In this document: positions 1 to 7,909 of the stretch, piece after piece
Position numbering within the stretch: the first letter of the stretch is position 1
How the letters are laid out: each line of letters begins with the position of its first letter
Assembly (NCBI GenBank): GCA_050251635.1
Contig: JBFWML010000005.1
Location: forward strand, 1 to 64,000
Length of the DNA stretch: 64,000 bases
Direction of reading: 5' to 3'
Origin: JBFWML01 sp050251635
Lineage (GTDB): Bacteria; Campylobacterota; Campylobacteria; Campylobacterales; SZUA-545
Notes under the pieces: generated by a model
Database searches by the model: none
What the model saw: the letters and a program-made list of their open reading frames with translations, nothing else
Told to the model about the DNA's origin: nothing
Made by a program: the position numbers and the translations under genes

Positions 1-198
1 CGTGGCGCTGGGGTTGTACTCCTCCATGCGTTCAATAATCCCCAGCGCCACGTCTTTAAGCTCCACGGCGCTTTTGGCTTCGTAGATCGATTCGGTCAGC
101 GTGTAGTACACATACAGCGGCGAAGAGAGAATGGCCACGATAATCGCCGTGTAAACCGCCGCGTAACGAAAAGCGTAACCGCCTCCGAAGTTATCCAA
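1..198 (-). CDS. Membrane sensor protein, probably a histidine kinase, N-terminus only
   Basis: The gene runs off the left edge of the window, so only about 66 N-terminal residues are visible. After a short basic start there is one hydrophobic segment (AVYTAIIVAILSSPLYVYY), then a polar extracytoplasmic stretch beginning TLTESIYEAK. That is the usual start of a membrane-bound sensor kinase. A TTG at 198 is the likely start; it overlaps the response regulator stop by a few bases, so the two are translationally coupled. The kinase identity rests only on the position directly after a response regulator gene. The catalytic domains lie outside the window, so another type of sensor is possible. Confidence 0.5.
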   Translation of the reverse strand, partial: MDNFGGGYAFRYAAVYTAIIVAILSSPLYVYYTLTESIYEAKSAVELKDVALGIIERMEEYNPSAT

Positions 199-847
199 GC
201 TTGTAACCCAGCCCGCGGATATTGGCTATGAGCGAATCCCCCAGTTTTTTGCGCAGATTGTTGATCTGGACGCGCACGTTGGTGGGATCGACGTAATCGC
301 CCCAGATTTCGTCCTGAAACTGCTGATGGGTGACCACCTTGCCCCGGTTTTTGATCAGCAGTTCGATCACCTGACTTTCGGTTCTGGTCAGCACGACGCT
401 TTCGCCGTGGTGCATCAGCGTAAAGGCGGCGGCGTCATAGCTGTAGCCGTTGCCCAGATCGAGCTTTTGTTCGGTGGTTTTGAAGCAGTTGCTCCGCACC
501 GCCTGAGCGATGCGCAGTTTGAGTTCGGTCAGGTCGAAGGGTTTGCGGATGTAGTCGCAGCAACCGCTGTGGTAGCCCTTTTCCAGCGCGGCGGTGTCGG
601 TGAGCGAGGTGATAAAGATCGCCGGAGCGGTGATGCCGTATTCGCGCACGGTTTTTAAGAGTTCAAACCCGTTTTTGCCCGGCACGCGCACGTCGAGGAG
701 CAGTAGATCGTGGGGCCGCGCCAAAATCGCCTCCAACGCCGCTTCGCCGTCGAGAAAGTCCTCTACGTCGAACCCTTCGTCCTTGAGAAACTCTTTGATG
801 TTTTCGCGCAAAATATATTCGTCTTCCAGCAGTAAAACGCGGATCAC
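191..847 (-). CDS. OmpR/PhoB-family response regulator
   Basis: 218-residue two-domain regulator: an N-terminal receiver (starts VIRVLLLEDEYI, with the acidic pair LEDE and the phospho-acceptor in LLLLDVRVPG) and a C-terminal winged-helix DNA-binding domain (residues ~125-218, ending VQINNLRKKLGDSLIANIRG). I chose the GTG at 847 because AAGGAG lies about 8 bases upstream and the codon overlaps the preceding stop as GTGA; a longer reading frame to 982 has no family similarity at its front. It sits between a periplasmic Cache sensor and a membrane sensor, most likely its kinase, so the three probably form one signalling pathway. Target genes are unknown. Confidence 0.9.
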   Translation of the reverse strand: MIRVLLLEDEYILRENIKEFLKDEGFDVEDFLDGEAALEAILARPHDLLLLDVRVPGKNGFELLKTVREYGITAPAIFITSLTDTAALEKGYHSGCCDYIRKPFDLTELKLRIAQAVRSNCFKTTEQKLDLGNGYSYDAAAFTLMHHGESVVLTRTESQVIELLIKNRGKVVTHQQFQDEIWGDYVDPTNVRVQINNLRKKLGDSLIANIRGLGYKLG

Positions 848-1839
848 CGGATAGCTCCTTGAATGGGTTTGCCCTCTTTGGGCTGGGGCCGATCGGACGG
901 GGCGCTCTGGGTTTCGACGATGCGCTCCATATCCCGCTGGGAAAAACCCAGAAAAAACGACAGATGCTCCTGCTCCATCCACCGTTTGGCTTCGCTCTCG
1001 TCGGCGGCCAGCAGAAAATAGCCCAGCTTTTCGCCGCGCCCGTCATACATGGGTTCGAGGGTGATGTAGTGGCCGCCGGAAACCTGCTGCCGGTTTTCAA
1101 ACAGCGGGCCGAGGTCCTCTTGGCGAAGCCGCGCAAAAAGCTGGTGATTGAAGTTGCGGTGGGCGATGATATGGTCGCAAAAGGCGGGGTTGTCCAGCAT
1201 CAAAGCCGCCACGTCGAGCAGCTTGCGGTCCATCAGCACCATCAGGTCTATATGGTAACGGCGCATCGCCAGCGCAAGCCGGTCAAACAGATGCACCACC
1301 TCCAGATACCCCACAAACTCGTTTTTGTATTTCAGCGGTGTGAGGGCCTTGAAGCTGAGCATCCGCCCCGTTTCGATGGAAACCTTCGGTTCGCTCCAGC
1401 CCCGCGCCTCGTGCAGATCACGCCTAAATTCGCCCATATGAAAACCGTTGTAGTCGCTGTCCCAGCTGCGGGCGAACACGCGCAGATCGGTGGTGATGAT
1501 CTGCGCGTACATCTTGGGCATTTTGGCGTAGGTTTGCAGCGATTCGATCGTTTCGTTGAGAATTTCAAAGGCGCGGTCTTCATCGTCGTCGATCAGGGTT
1601 TTGGAAAGGTTTTCGTTCTGGGCCAGCGCGATCGCCAGCGACAGGGCGGCGGATTTCTCTTTTTCCAGCTCGCCGCGCAATAATACGCGCATCTGGTCGC
1701 CCAAACGGCTGGCATTGTCCTCTTCGATCTTGAGGTTCAGCCCGAAAATCCCCGCCAGCAGCGCGGCTATAAGTACCAGCGTAACGCTGAGGTAAATTTG
1801 TTTAAAACGGTTCTGCATCCGGTTCCAATAATAAAACAT
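844..1839 (-). CDS. Membrane-anchored periplasmic Cache-type sensory protein
   Basis: 331 residues. One N-terminal membrane segment (residues ~15-35, SVTLVLIAALLAGIFG) is followed by a large periplasmic region of about 260 residues. This has the pattern of a double Cache ligand-binding domain (long helix with EKEKSAALSLAIALAQNENL, then RVFARSWDSDYNG and GYFLLAADES). There is no kinase, HAMP or methyl-accepting domain: the protein ends soon after the sensory domain. It is the first gene of the operon and its stop overlaps the response regulator start. I infer that it presents a ligand signal to the kinase encoded downstream. A second Met at residue 8 (position 1818) is an alternative start; neither has a strong ribosome binding site. 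Confidence 0.7.
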   Translation of the reverse strand: MFYYWNRMQNRFKQIYLSVTLVLIAALLAGIFGLNLKIEEDNASRLGDQMRVLLRGELEKEKSAALSLAIALAQNENLSKTLIDDDEDRAFEILNETIESLQTYAKMPKMYAQIITTDLRVFARSWDSDYNGFHMGEFRRDLHEARGWSEPKVSIETGRMLSFKALTPLKYKNEFVGYLEVVHLFDRLALAMRRYHIDLMVLMDRKLLDVAALMLDNPAFCDHIIAHRNFNHQLFARLRQEDLGPLFENRQQVSGGHYITLEPMYDGRGEKLGYFLLAADESEAKRWMEQEHLSFFLGFSQRDMERIVETQSAPSDRPQPKEGKPIQGAIR

Positions 1840-1879
1840 ATAGTTTAATTCAATTTTCTAAAAATAAGGCCGCAACACC

Positions 1880-2473
1880 ATGACGCACCCCTTTGACCCC
1901 GTCATTTTCAAAACCTCCCGCACCCTGATTCTGGGCAGCTTCCCCGGCCCCAAGGCGATAGCAAACGGCTTTTACTACACCGCTCCGACCAATCAACTCT
2001 GGCCCATTCTGGCTGCCGTCTTTAACGATGAGGTACATGATAAGCGGAAGTTTCTAGCCGATCGCGCGCTAGCCATGGCCGACGCAATCGCCGCCTGCGA
2101 ACGACGCGGCAACAGCAGCAAAGACGAAGATTTAACGGTTCTAAAATGGCTCGATCTGGCGGCATTGCTGCAACAACACCCGCAAATAAAGCAGATTGTC
2201 TGCACCAGCCGATACGTGGAAAAAACCGCCCGAAAACAACTCAAAACCGCCGCGATCGACACGCCGATCGTCTATCTGCCGTCGCCTTCGATGCGATTTG
2301 CGAAGATGGGTTTGGCTCAAAAAACGGCGGTTTGGGGGCGGTTTCTAAAGAGCGGAGAAAAACTGCAAACACTCAGAAGCCACCTGCAAGCGGGCGAGGA
2401 GAGTCCATTGCTGGAAAACTTTGACGGCAAAGGGTTTCTGGTCGCTTTGCGCAAAAAGCACCATTCTTCATAG
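1880..2473 (+). CDS. Uracil/hypoxanthine-DNA glycosylase superfamily protein (family 6-like)
   Basis: 197 residues. The N-terminal motif LILGSFPGPKA and the following YYTAPTNQLWPIL match the family 6 (HDG) branch of the uracil-DNA glycosylase superfamily, whose members excise hypoxanthine or uracil from DNA. A second conserved block near the C-terminus, YLPSPSMRFA, fits the SPS/A-type loop. In HDG enzymes an Asn is the catalytic residue; N37 in APTNQ is the candidate here. The gene is transcribed divergently from the Cache sensor, 40 bases away, and is separate from the ung gene at 31356-32033. The substrate is inferred from the family only. Confidence 0.7.
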   Translation: MTHPFDPVIFKTSRTLILGSFPGPKAIANGFYYTAPTNQLWPILAAVFNDEVHDKRKFLADRALAMADAIAACERRGNSSKDEDLTVLKWLDLAALLQQHPQIKQIVCTSRYVEKTARKQLKTAAIDTPIVYLPSPSMRFAKMGLAQKTAVWGRFLKSGEKLQTLRSHLQAGEESPLLENFDGKGFLVALRKKHHSS

Positions 2474-2506
2474 GCTGGTGTTTAGGCGAATAATTTAAGG
2501 ATAAAG

Positions 2507-2548
2507 TGGCAGAATCCTTAAACGAGTTGCGATGGTGAGCGGGCAAAT
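2507..2548 (+). repeat. Direct repeat A upstream of the ATPase gene
   Basis: A segment beginning GTGGCAGAATCCTTAAACGA and ending GGGCAAAT recurs at 4147-4185, with one substitution at GAATCCT(T/G)AAAC, one in GCGA(T/A)GGTG and a 3-base deletion. The two copies bracket the AT-rich ATPase gene. Copy A probably contains the ATPase promoter, which would make copy B a duplicated promoter fragment. Confidence 0.75.
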
Positions 2549-2587
2549 TTGACTCAACTCCATATTTTTCACCAAAAAGGATGATAG

Positions 2588-4084
2588 ATGCTCCTAGATA
2601 TTGAAACATTTGGCTCAATTGATGCTGAAAGTGATTCAAATCTTTTAAATTATTTTTATGAAACACCAATTGCAGCTAAGTTGTTGGAGTATGAAAAATC
2701 AATTGTCATTGGCAGAAAAGGATCTGGCAAGACAGCACTCTATAAATACATACAGTCAAAAGACAAAGATAAAGCATCAGCACTGCTTTTTCAGCATTAT
2801 CCATGGAAAGTTCATGATCGTTTCAAAAACTCTAATACATCCGAGAGAGAAAGTTATCTAAATGCATGGATTTTTTTCTTTTATATTGAAATATTCAAAA
2901 GATTAATTAAGCTTGAAAGTAATTTCAGTTCAAAAATCGCAAAAAAAACCATTAGGCAGATAAAAAAATGGATAAAGAATAATTGGGGTGATGTTGACTT
3001 TGATCATAAAAATGTTTTATCACCATCTGCCACACGAAGAATAAGTTGTATTTTCTCTCCACAAATTTTTGGAAATAGCTTGGGTTCTTTGGCGTTTGAT
3101 AAGAGGGATGACTCTGCACTTGGTGATACTCTTGGTGCGATCAATAGTAAATTTAGTCGTGTGTTAGATACATTGTTGGAATGCTATGACGGGCATATCT
3201 CATTATTGTTTGATGAATTGGACTTATCATATTCAAGTAACGACAGAGAATATAAGAATAGGCTTATAGGTTTATTGTTGGCAGCTTACGGATTTTTTAC
3301 AAATGAAAAACTTGTAAAGAAAATACGAATATATTTATTTTTAAGAAGTGATATATTTAACATTTTAGATTTTCAAGATAAAAATAAAATCAGAGATAAT
3401 ATGGTCGTATTTCTTGACTGGGATGCTGACAGTACAATTTCTGATTTAAGTTTAAAAAATTTAGTATCAAGTAGAATTAAGGCGAGTGTGAAATCAAAAA
3501 CTTCTGAATTTAACACAAATTGGAATTTAATATTTGATCAGGCAAAAATTGGCAAGAATCAATTTAAGTGGAACTATATAACCGATCGAACATTTATTAG
3601 GCCTAGGGATTATATTAAATTTATCAACTTGGCTCTTGATGTTGCAAAGAAGAGAATCAAACTCAATTCTGGGCAACATGAACACATTATTAATGATGAT
3701 ATTTTTGCGGTTAGGGAAACATACTCAGCGTATTTATATGAAGAATTAAAAGACGAGGTCTTTGAAAAATATAATGATTTTCCTCATTATTTCGAGATTC
3801 TTCGTGAAGTTCATGTAATGACATTTGATTTTGAAAAGTTTAAGGATGCTCTTGTGAAAAAAAATCATTTGTTCTCAGATAGGACTGTGGAGCCAGAAGT
3901 TATTCTTGCAAGATTGTATGAGTTTAGTGTTATTGGCTTTTACAAATCGGGGGGCTCATCTGCTGGAGGTGCTGGGTATCAATACCAATATGCTTCCGAC
4001 TATCAGCCGTTCAATCCAAAAGCTCAACTGTTTAGGGTCCATTTTGGATTTAAAGAGTATTTGAATTTGGTGGACTCCAAATGA
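2588..4084 (+). CDS. P-loop ATPase of the Sll1717 type
   Basis: 498 residues, markedly AT-rich with codon use unlike the surrounding genes, so probably acquired by transfer. The N-terminus has the layout known for the Sll1717-type P-loop ATPases: an acidic ESDSNLLNYFYETP segment followed by IVIGRKGSGKTALY (Walker A, residues ~46-59). Walker B is HISLLFDELDLSY near residue 205. The remainder has predicted helices and an RPRDYIKFINLALD motif as in STAND/KAP-like NTPases. No membrane segment or nuclease domain is visible. Genes of this family are often found in defence-island-like settings, but their function is not established. The neighbourhood here (toxin-antitoxin pair, dispersed repeats, lipoprotein) fits a mobile or defence role only weakly. 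Confidence 0.75.
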   Translation: MLLDIETFGSIDAESDSNLLNYFYETPIAAKLLEYEKSIVIGRKGSGKTALYKYIQSKDKDKASALLFQHYPWKVHDRFKNSNTSERESYLNAWIFFFYIEIFKRLIKLESNFSSKIAKKTIRQIKKWIKNNWGDVDFDHKNVLSPSATRRISCIFSPQIFGNSLGSLAFDKRDDSALGDTLGAINSKFSRVLDTLLECYDGHISLLFDELDLSYSSNDREYKNRLIGLLLAAYGFFTNEKLVKKIRIYLFLRSDIFNILDFQDKNKIRDNMVVFLDWDADSTISDLSLKNLVSSRIKASVKSKTSEFNTNWNLIFDQAKIGKNQFKWNYITDRTFIRPRDYIKFINLALDVAKKRIKLNSGQHEHIINDDIFAVRETYSAYLYEELKDEVFEKYNDFPHYFEILREVHVMTFDFEKFKDALVKKNHLFSDRTVEPEVILARLYEFSVIGFYKSGGSSAGGAGYQYQYASDYQPFNPKAQLFRVHFGFKEYLNLVDSK

Positions 4085-4104
4085 TTCGTCTATGACAAGA
4101 TTGT

Positions 4105-4208
4105 GAAAAAACGGTGTCAAAAAACGGTGTCAGGCTACTTTTTGAAGTGGCAGAATCCTGAAACGAGTTGCGAAGGTGGGCAAATAGATTCAGCCTGACA
4201 CCATTTTT
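4105..4208. repeat. Inverted pair of dispersed REP-like repeats (copies 1 and 2)
   Basis: Copy 1 (plus, 4119-4143) carries AACGGTGTCAGGCTACTTTT; a partial copy (AAAAAACGGTGTCA) stands just before it. Copy 2 (minus, 4188-4208) reads ATTCAGCCTGACACCATTTT. GGTGTCAGGCT and AGCCTGACACC are perfectly complementary over 11 bases, so the pair can fold into a hairpin with direct repeat B as its loop. Paired inverted units like this resemble bacterial REP doublets. It lies directly after the ATPase stop and might act as a transcription end. Confidence 0.75.
4147..4185 (+). repeat. Direct repeat B, copy of the segment upstream of the ATPase gene
   Basis: 39-base near-copy of 2507-2548 (GTGGCAGAATCCTGAAACGA at its start), enclosed between the two inverted REP-like units. 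With copy A it frames about 1.6 kb holding only the ATPase gene. Confidence 0.75.
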
Positions 4209-4262
4209 ACGGGCTTCATTCTATGGTTTTAAGCATTGAGTTCAAAAAACAAGGACAATGAA

Positions 4263-4598
4263 ATGAAGAGCATTAAATATTTATTTATGCTAGTAGTAGT
4301 CTTGCTTTCTGCGTGTTCCAGTATGAAAACTGGAAATCATACAGATGCCAAGAAATACAAAGACAATATTGCGGTATCAGGGGATGAGTACAGGCATGAC
4401 TTAGATGTTTGTGACAAACGATTTCGTGGCTACTTGGAAGCTCCTTTGGTTTTGGAGCCAAAAAGTAAAGAAGAATACTTTAGGGATTGCCTAGCTTCTC
4501 TTGGTTACCATGAAAAAGATCCAAATACCGGCAAGAAGAGTGAACTCAACCTAACAATTGGAGATATTGAGCTTATCTTGATTAAGGTGGGAAAATAA
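4263..4598 (+). CDS. Small putative lipoprotein of unknown function
   Basis: 111 residues. The N-terminus is a clear lipoprotein signal: MKSIKYLFMLVVVLLSAC, with the lipobox LLSAC placing the lipidated Cys at residue 18. The mature part is polar, with two further Cys residues (DVCDKRF and FRDCLASLGY) that could form a disulfide in the periplasm. I took the ATG at 4263 because AAGGA lies just upstream and the signal peptide then begins at once; an upstream start at 4236 would add nine hydrophilic residues. The gene is AT-rich like the ATPase before it and probably came with it. No family was recognised. Confidence 0.65.
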   Translation: MKSIKYLFMLVVVLLSACSSMKTGNHTDAKKYKDNIAVSGDEYRHDLDVCDKRFRGYLEAPLVLEPKSKEEYFRDCLASLGYHEKDPNTGKKSELNLTIGDIELILIKVGK

Positions 4599-4600
4599 AA

Positions 4601-4657
4601 AAACGAAACGGTGTCAGAACGAAACGGTGAAACGAAACGGTGTCAGGCTACTTTTTT
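4601..4657 (+). repeat. REP-like repeat (copy 3) with degenerate tandem GAAACGGTG units
   Basis: CGAAACGGTG occurs three times in a row, the last followed by TCAGGCTACTTTTTT, which matches the copy at 4119-4143. It lies between the lipoprotein and the convergent toxin gene and closes the AT-rich island on the right. Confidence 0.7.
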
Positions 4658-4675
4658 ATCTAGCCATCACGCAGC

Positions 4676-4990
4676 TTAGTCCACCAACATCTCTTTAATC
4701 ACGGTTTTAAGCTGCATCGTCACTTCGTCCGGTAGCCGATCCAGCCGTTTGATCACGCGCTGTTTGTCCACCGTGCGTATCTGATCAAGCGCGATAAACG
4801 AATCTTTATCCGCCTTGACGCGTGAAGGGTAGGGGCGCAGCGTGGAGGTCATGGGCGCGACGATCAGTGTTCGGATATGGTGGTTCATTTCATTGGGCGA
4901 AAGCACCACGCAGGGCCGGGTTTTTTTGATTTCCGATCCGATTGTGGGGTCTAGGTTAACGAGTACCACTTCGTATTGCTCAAACGTCAT
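4676..4990 (-). CDS. MazF/PemK-family toxin (putative mRNA interferase)
   Basis: 104 residues, the usual length for MazF-type endoribonucleases. Family motifs are visible: YEVVLVNLDPTIGSEIKKTRPCVVLSPNE in two blocks at the front (the DP..GsEI.K.RP signature), TLIVAPMTS in the middle, and LDQIRTVDKQRVIK near residue 70. Such toxins cut mRNA and are held inactive by an antitoxin made from the same operon. The upstream antitoxin gene overlaps it by 11 bases, the normal order and coupling for such a pair. Confidence 0.88.
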   Translation of the reverse strand: MTFEQYEVVLVNLDPTIGSEIKKTRPCVVLSPNEMNHHIRTLIVAPMTSTLRPYPSRVKADKDSFIALDQIRTVDKQRVIKRLDRLPDEVTMQLKTVIKEMLVD

Positions 4991-5225
4991 CGATCAGCTC
5001 CGAATCCAGCGTGTCGTCAACCAGCAGCGCGTCATCGCCCTTTGCCGCCATTTGCGAAAAGGCTTTATCCCACCCTTCGCGCGGTTTTTTGTGTAGCGGC
5101 GACAAAATCAGCTTTCCGCCCACCAGTTGCAGATCGAACGCTTCGGGCTGGCCCAGCTCTTTAAGGATGGGTGCGGGAATTCGAACGCCCCGCGAGGTGC
5201 CTATTTTGGCGAGTGCAGCTTCCAT
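4980..5225 (-). CDS. MazE/AbrB-type antitoxin
   Basis: 81 residues. The N-terminal half is a swapped-hairpin AbrB DNA-binding fold (AKIGTSRGVRIPAPILKELG, then FDLQLVGGKLILSP), and the C-terminal half is acidic and probably unstructured (DDALLVDDTLDSELIDD), as expected of a MazE tail that wraps the toxin. AAAGGAG stands 5 bases before the ATG. The AT-rich stretch at 5238-5265, with a TTGCAA hexamer, is the probable promoter and would be the site of autorepression. Confidence 0.88.
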   Translation of the reverse strand: MEAALAKIGTSRGVRIPAPILKELGQPEAFDLQLVGGKLILSPLHKKPREGWDKAFSQMAAKGDDALLVDDTLDSELIDDV

Positions 5226-5309
5226 GTGGGCTCCTTTGGATAATTATTTTATAACTATATTGCAAGAAGCGGCCCCGTGTCAATCCTAAGCCCCTTAGCC
5301 CCCCTATGC

Positions 5310-5315
5310 TAGAAT
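5310..5315 (+). promoter_or_regulatory. Probable -10 element upstream of pepA
   Basis: TAGAAT lies 29 bases before the pepA start codon, preceded by TATGC. A -35 element is not obvious, which is common for housekeeping promoters in Campylobacterota. The call rests on position and similarity to TATAAT. Confidence 0.45.
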
Positions 5316-5343
5316 CCGCGCAATTTTTACGGGAGTTTTGACC

Positions 5344-6795
5344 ATGTGGCTGGAAACAAGCAACAAGGCGCTGGAGAAGATTAAAGCGGATTTCCGCATT
5401 GTGCTGGTGTGTGGTAAAAACCTCAAACACCGCTGGGTGAGCGATCGCAAACTGCTTGAAAAGCTGGCCTATGAAGGGGCCGACGAAAGCATCTGCCTGC
5501 TGGCCGAAAAGGGCGAGGTGTATGTGGGGGTGGAAAACGCCGCCGATCCCGAAAGCTTCCGCATCGCCGCCGCCAAAGCCGTTGGGGCGCTCAAGGGCTT
5601 AAAGATCAAATCCGTCGCCGTCGGAACCTACGACAAAAAAGGTCTGGCGAACACCGCCGCTATTGCCGAAGGGCTGCTGCTGGGCGCGTATGAGTTTACT
5701 AAATACAAATCCAAAGCCAAACCCTCCACCCTTGAAACCGTCACAATCAGCACCGAAAACTACTTCGACGCCAAAGTCGCGGAAAGCGAGCTGAAAACGC
5801 TCGTCGATCGGGCCGAAGTGCTGACCAAAGCGGTCAATCTGGCCCGCACGCTGGTCAATACCATGCCCGACGGCATGACCCCCGCCGATTTGGCGAACGA
5901 GGCCGCCGCCGTGGCGCAAAAACACAAGCTGGGTTGCTCGATCTACGACGAAAAGTTTCTGGCGGAAAACAAAATGGGCGCGTTTCTGGCCGTCAGTCGC
6001 GCAAGCAGCCACCGTCCGCGCCTGATCCATCTACGTTACGAACCCAAAAACGCCAAAAAAACCGTGGCGATCGTGGGCAAAGGCCTCACCTACGACAGCG
6101 GCGGCCTGAGCCTGAAGCCGTCGGATTTTATGACGACGATGAAAGCCGACATGTCCGGCGGCGCGGCGGCGATTGCCATCATTGGCGCGGCGGCGGAACT
6201 GAAACTGCCCGTGGCGATCCACGCCGTCATCGGCGCGACCGAAAACATGATCGGCGGCAACGCCTACAAACCCGACGACGTGTTAACCGCCAAAAACGGC
6301 AAAACGATCGAGGTGCGCAACACCGACGCCGAAGGCCGTCTGGTGCTGGCCGACTGCCTCTGCTACGTGCAGGACGAGGTGAAAAAACTCGACCACATTA
6401 TCGACATGGCGACGCTCACTGGCGCTTGCGTCGTGGCGCTGGGCGAATACACCAGCGGCGTGATGGGTTTTGAAACCAAACTCAAAAAGAGTCTGCTCGA
6501 AGCCGCCGAGCGCAGCGGCGAACTGGCCGCCGAACTGCCCTTTAACCGCCACCTGAAAAAGATGATCAAAAGCGAAGTGGCCGATATGTCCAACGTGGGC
6601 GCAACCCGCTACGGCGGCGCGATCACGGCGGCTTTGTTTTTAAGCGAATTTATCAGCGACGAAAACCGCGACAAATGGGCGCATTTAGACATCGCCGGGC
6701 CGAGCTATGTGGAAAAAGCGTGGGGCGCAAACCCCCACGGAGCCAGCGGCGCGGGCGTTCGATGGATGATTAACTGGTTAGAAGGATTAAAATAA
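5344..6795 (+). CDS. pepA: Leucyl aminopeptidase (M17 family)
   Basis: 483 residues from the ATG at 5344 (GGGAG lies upstream; an earlier TTG is less likely). Cytosolic M17 aminopeptidase, which removes N-terminal residues from peptides and works as a hexamer with two metal ions. The C-terminal catalytic domain has the metal and active-site motifs VGKGLTYDSGGLSLKP, MKADMSGGAA and the family signature NTDAEGRLVLAD. The N-terminal ~150 residues are the less conserved macro-like domain. The ychF start follows the stop codon directly, so the two are co-transcribed. Confidence 0.97.
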   Translation: MWLETSNKALEKIKADFRIVLVCGKNLKHRWVSDRKLLEKLAYEGADESICLLAEKGEVYVGVENAADPESFRIAAAKAVGALKGLKIKSVAVGTYDKKGLANTAAIAEGLLLGAYEFTKYKSKAKPSTLETVTISTENYFDAKVAESELKTLVDRAEVLTKAVNLARTLVNTMPDGMTPADLANEAAAVAQKHKLGCSIYDEKFLAENKMGAFLAVSRASSHRPRLIHLRYEPKNAKKTVAIVGKGLTYDSGGLSLKPSDFMTTMKADMSGGAAAIAIIGAAAELKLPVAIHAVIGATENMIGGNAYKPDDVLTAKNGKTIEVRNTDAEGRLVLADCLCYVQDEVKKLDHIIDMATLTGACVVALGEYTSGVMGFETKLKKSLLEAAERSGELAAELPFNRHLKKMIKSEVADMSNVGATRYGGAITAALFLSEFISDENRDKWAHLDIAGPSYVEKAWGANPHGASGAGVRWMINWLEGLK

Positions 6796-7899
6796 ATGGC
6801 ATTATCAATCGGAATCGTGGGCTTGCCCAACGTGGGCAAATCGACCACCTTTAACGCGCTGACCAAGGAGCAAAACGCCGAGGCGGCCAACTACCCCTTT
6901 TGCACGATCGAACCCAACAAGGCGATTGTGCCCGTGCCCGACGAGCGCATTGCCAAACTGAGCGAAATCGTTAAACCCGAGCGCGTCATGCACTCCACGG
7001 TGGAGTTTGTGGATATCGCGGGCTTGGTGCGCGGGGCGAGTAAGGGCGAAGGCTTGGGCAACCAGTTTCTCTCCAACATCCGCGAGTGCGAAGCGATTTT
7101 GCACGTGGTGCGCTGTTTTGAAGACGAAAACATCACCCATGTGGACGGCAGCGTCGATCCCATCCGCGACATCGAAACCATCGAAACCGAACTGCTTTTA
7201 GCCGACATTCAAAGCCTGCAAAAACGCATCGACGGCATTTCGCGCAAAGCCAAGGGCAACGACAAAGAGGCCAAAGCCATGCTCGAAGTGGCCGAGGGGC
7301 TGCTAAAACATATGGACGCGGGCAATCCGGCCATTACGTTTGATAGCGGCAGCGACGCAGCGCAGGAGCAGCTTTACAAAGAGGGCCGCTTTTTGACCGC
7401 CAAACGGGTGATCTACGGCGCGAACGTGGACGAATCGGGCTTGGCCGAAGACAACGCCTTTGTAAAAAAGGTGCGCGACTACGCGGCAACCAAAGGCGCG
7501 GAAGTGATCAAGCTTTGCGCCAAGATCGAAGAGGAGATGGCGGGCCTGAGCGACGAAGAGCGCGCGGAGTTTTTGAGCGAAATGGGCGTGGCTGAAAGCG
7601 GTCTGGATCAGATTATCCGCAAGGGTTTTGAACTACTCGGACTCATTAGCTACTTTACCGCCGGGGTCAAAGAGGTGCGCGCATGGACGATCGAGCAGGG
7701 CTGGAAAGCGCCCAAGGCGGCCTCCGTCATTCACAACGACTTTGAAAAAGGTTTTATCCGCGCCGAGGTGATCGCCTACGCCGACTTTGTTAAACACGGC
7801 GGCGAAGCCAAATGTAAAGAGGCCGGAGCCATGCGGCTTGAGGGCAAAGAGTATGTGGTGCAAGACGGCGACGTGATGCACTTTAGATTCAACGTTTAA
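6796..7899 (+). CDS. ychF: Redox-regulated ATPase YchF (Obg-like)
   Basis: 367 residues, full length for the family. N-terminal GTPase-fold domain with G1 GLPNVGKSTTFNALT, switch region DIAGLVRGASKGEGLGNQF, and the NVDE motif (YGANVDES) in place of NKxD, which is why YchF prefers ATP. A coiled insertion spans about residues 130-200, and a C-terminal TGS domain (VRAWTIEQGWKAPKAASVIH) ends the protein. YchF binds ribosomes and takes part in translation and stress responses. It begins right after the pepA stop, in the same operon. Confidence 0.97.
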   Translation: MALSIGIVGLPNVGKSTTFNALTKEQNAEAANYPFCTIEPNKAIVPVPDERIAKLSEIVKPERVMHSTVEFVDIAGLVRGASKGEGLGNQFLSNIRECEAILHVVRCFEDENITHVDGSVDPIRDIETIETELLLADIQSLQKRIDGISRKAKGNDKEAKAMLEVAEGLLKHMDAGNPAITFDSGSDAAQEQLYKEGRFLTAKRVIYGANVDESGLAEDNAFVKKVRDYAATKGAEVIKLCAKIEEEMAGLSDEERAEFLSEMGVAESGLDQIIRKGFELLGLISYFTAGVKEVRAWTIEQGWKAPKAASVIHNDFEKGFIRAEVIAYADFVKHGGEAKCKEAGAMRLEGKEYVVQDGDVMHFRFNV

Positions 7900-7909
7900 G
7901 GGGGCGCGA

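Noticed and set aside
191..982. Longer 263-residue version of the response regulator
   Set aside because: The extra 45 residues overlap the Cache sensor frame and have no family likeness; GTG 847 has a good ribosome site and the typical receiver start.
4105..4657. Insertion sequence ends around the lipoprotein
   Set aside because: Repeats are short and mixed in orientation, and no transposase frame lies between them; they fit a dispersed REP-like family better.
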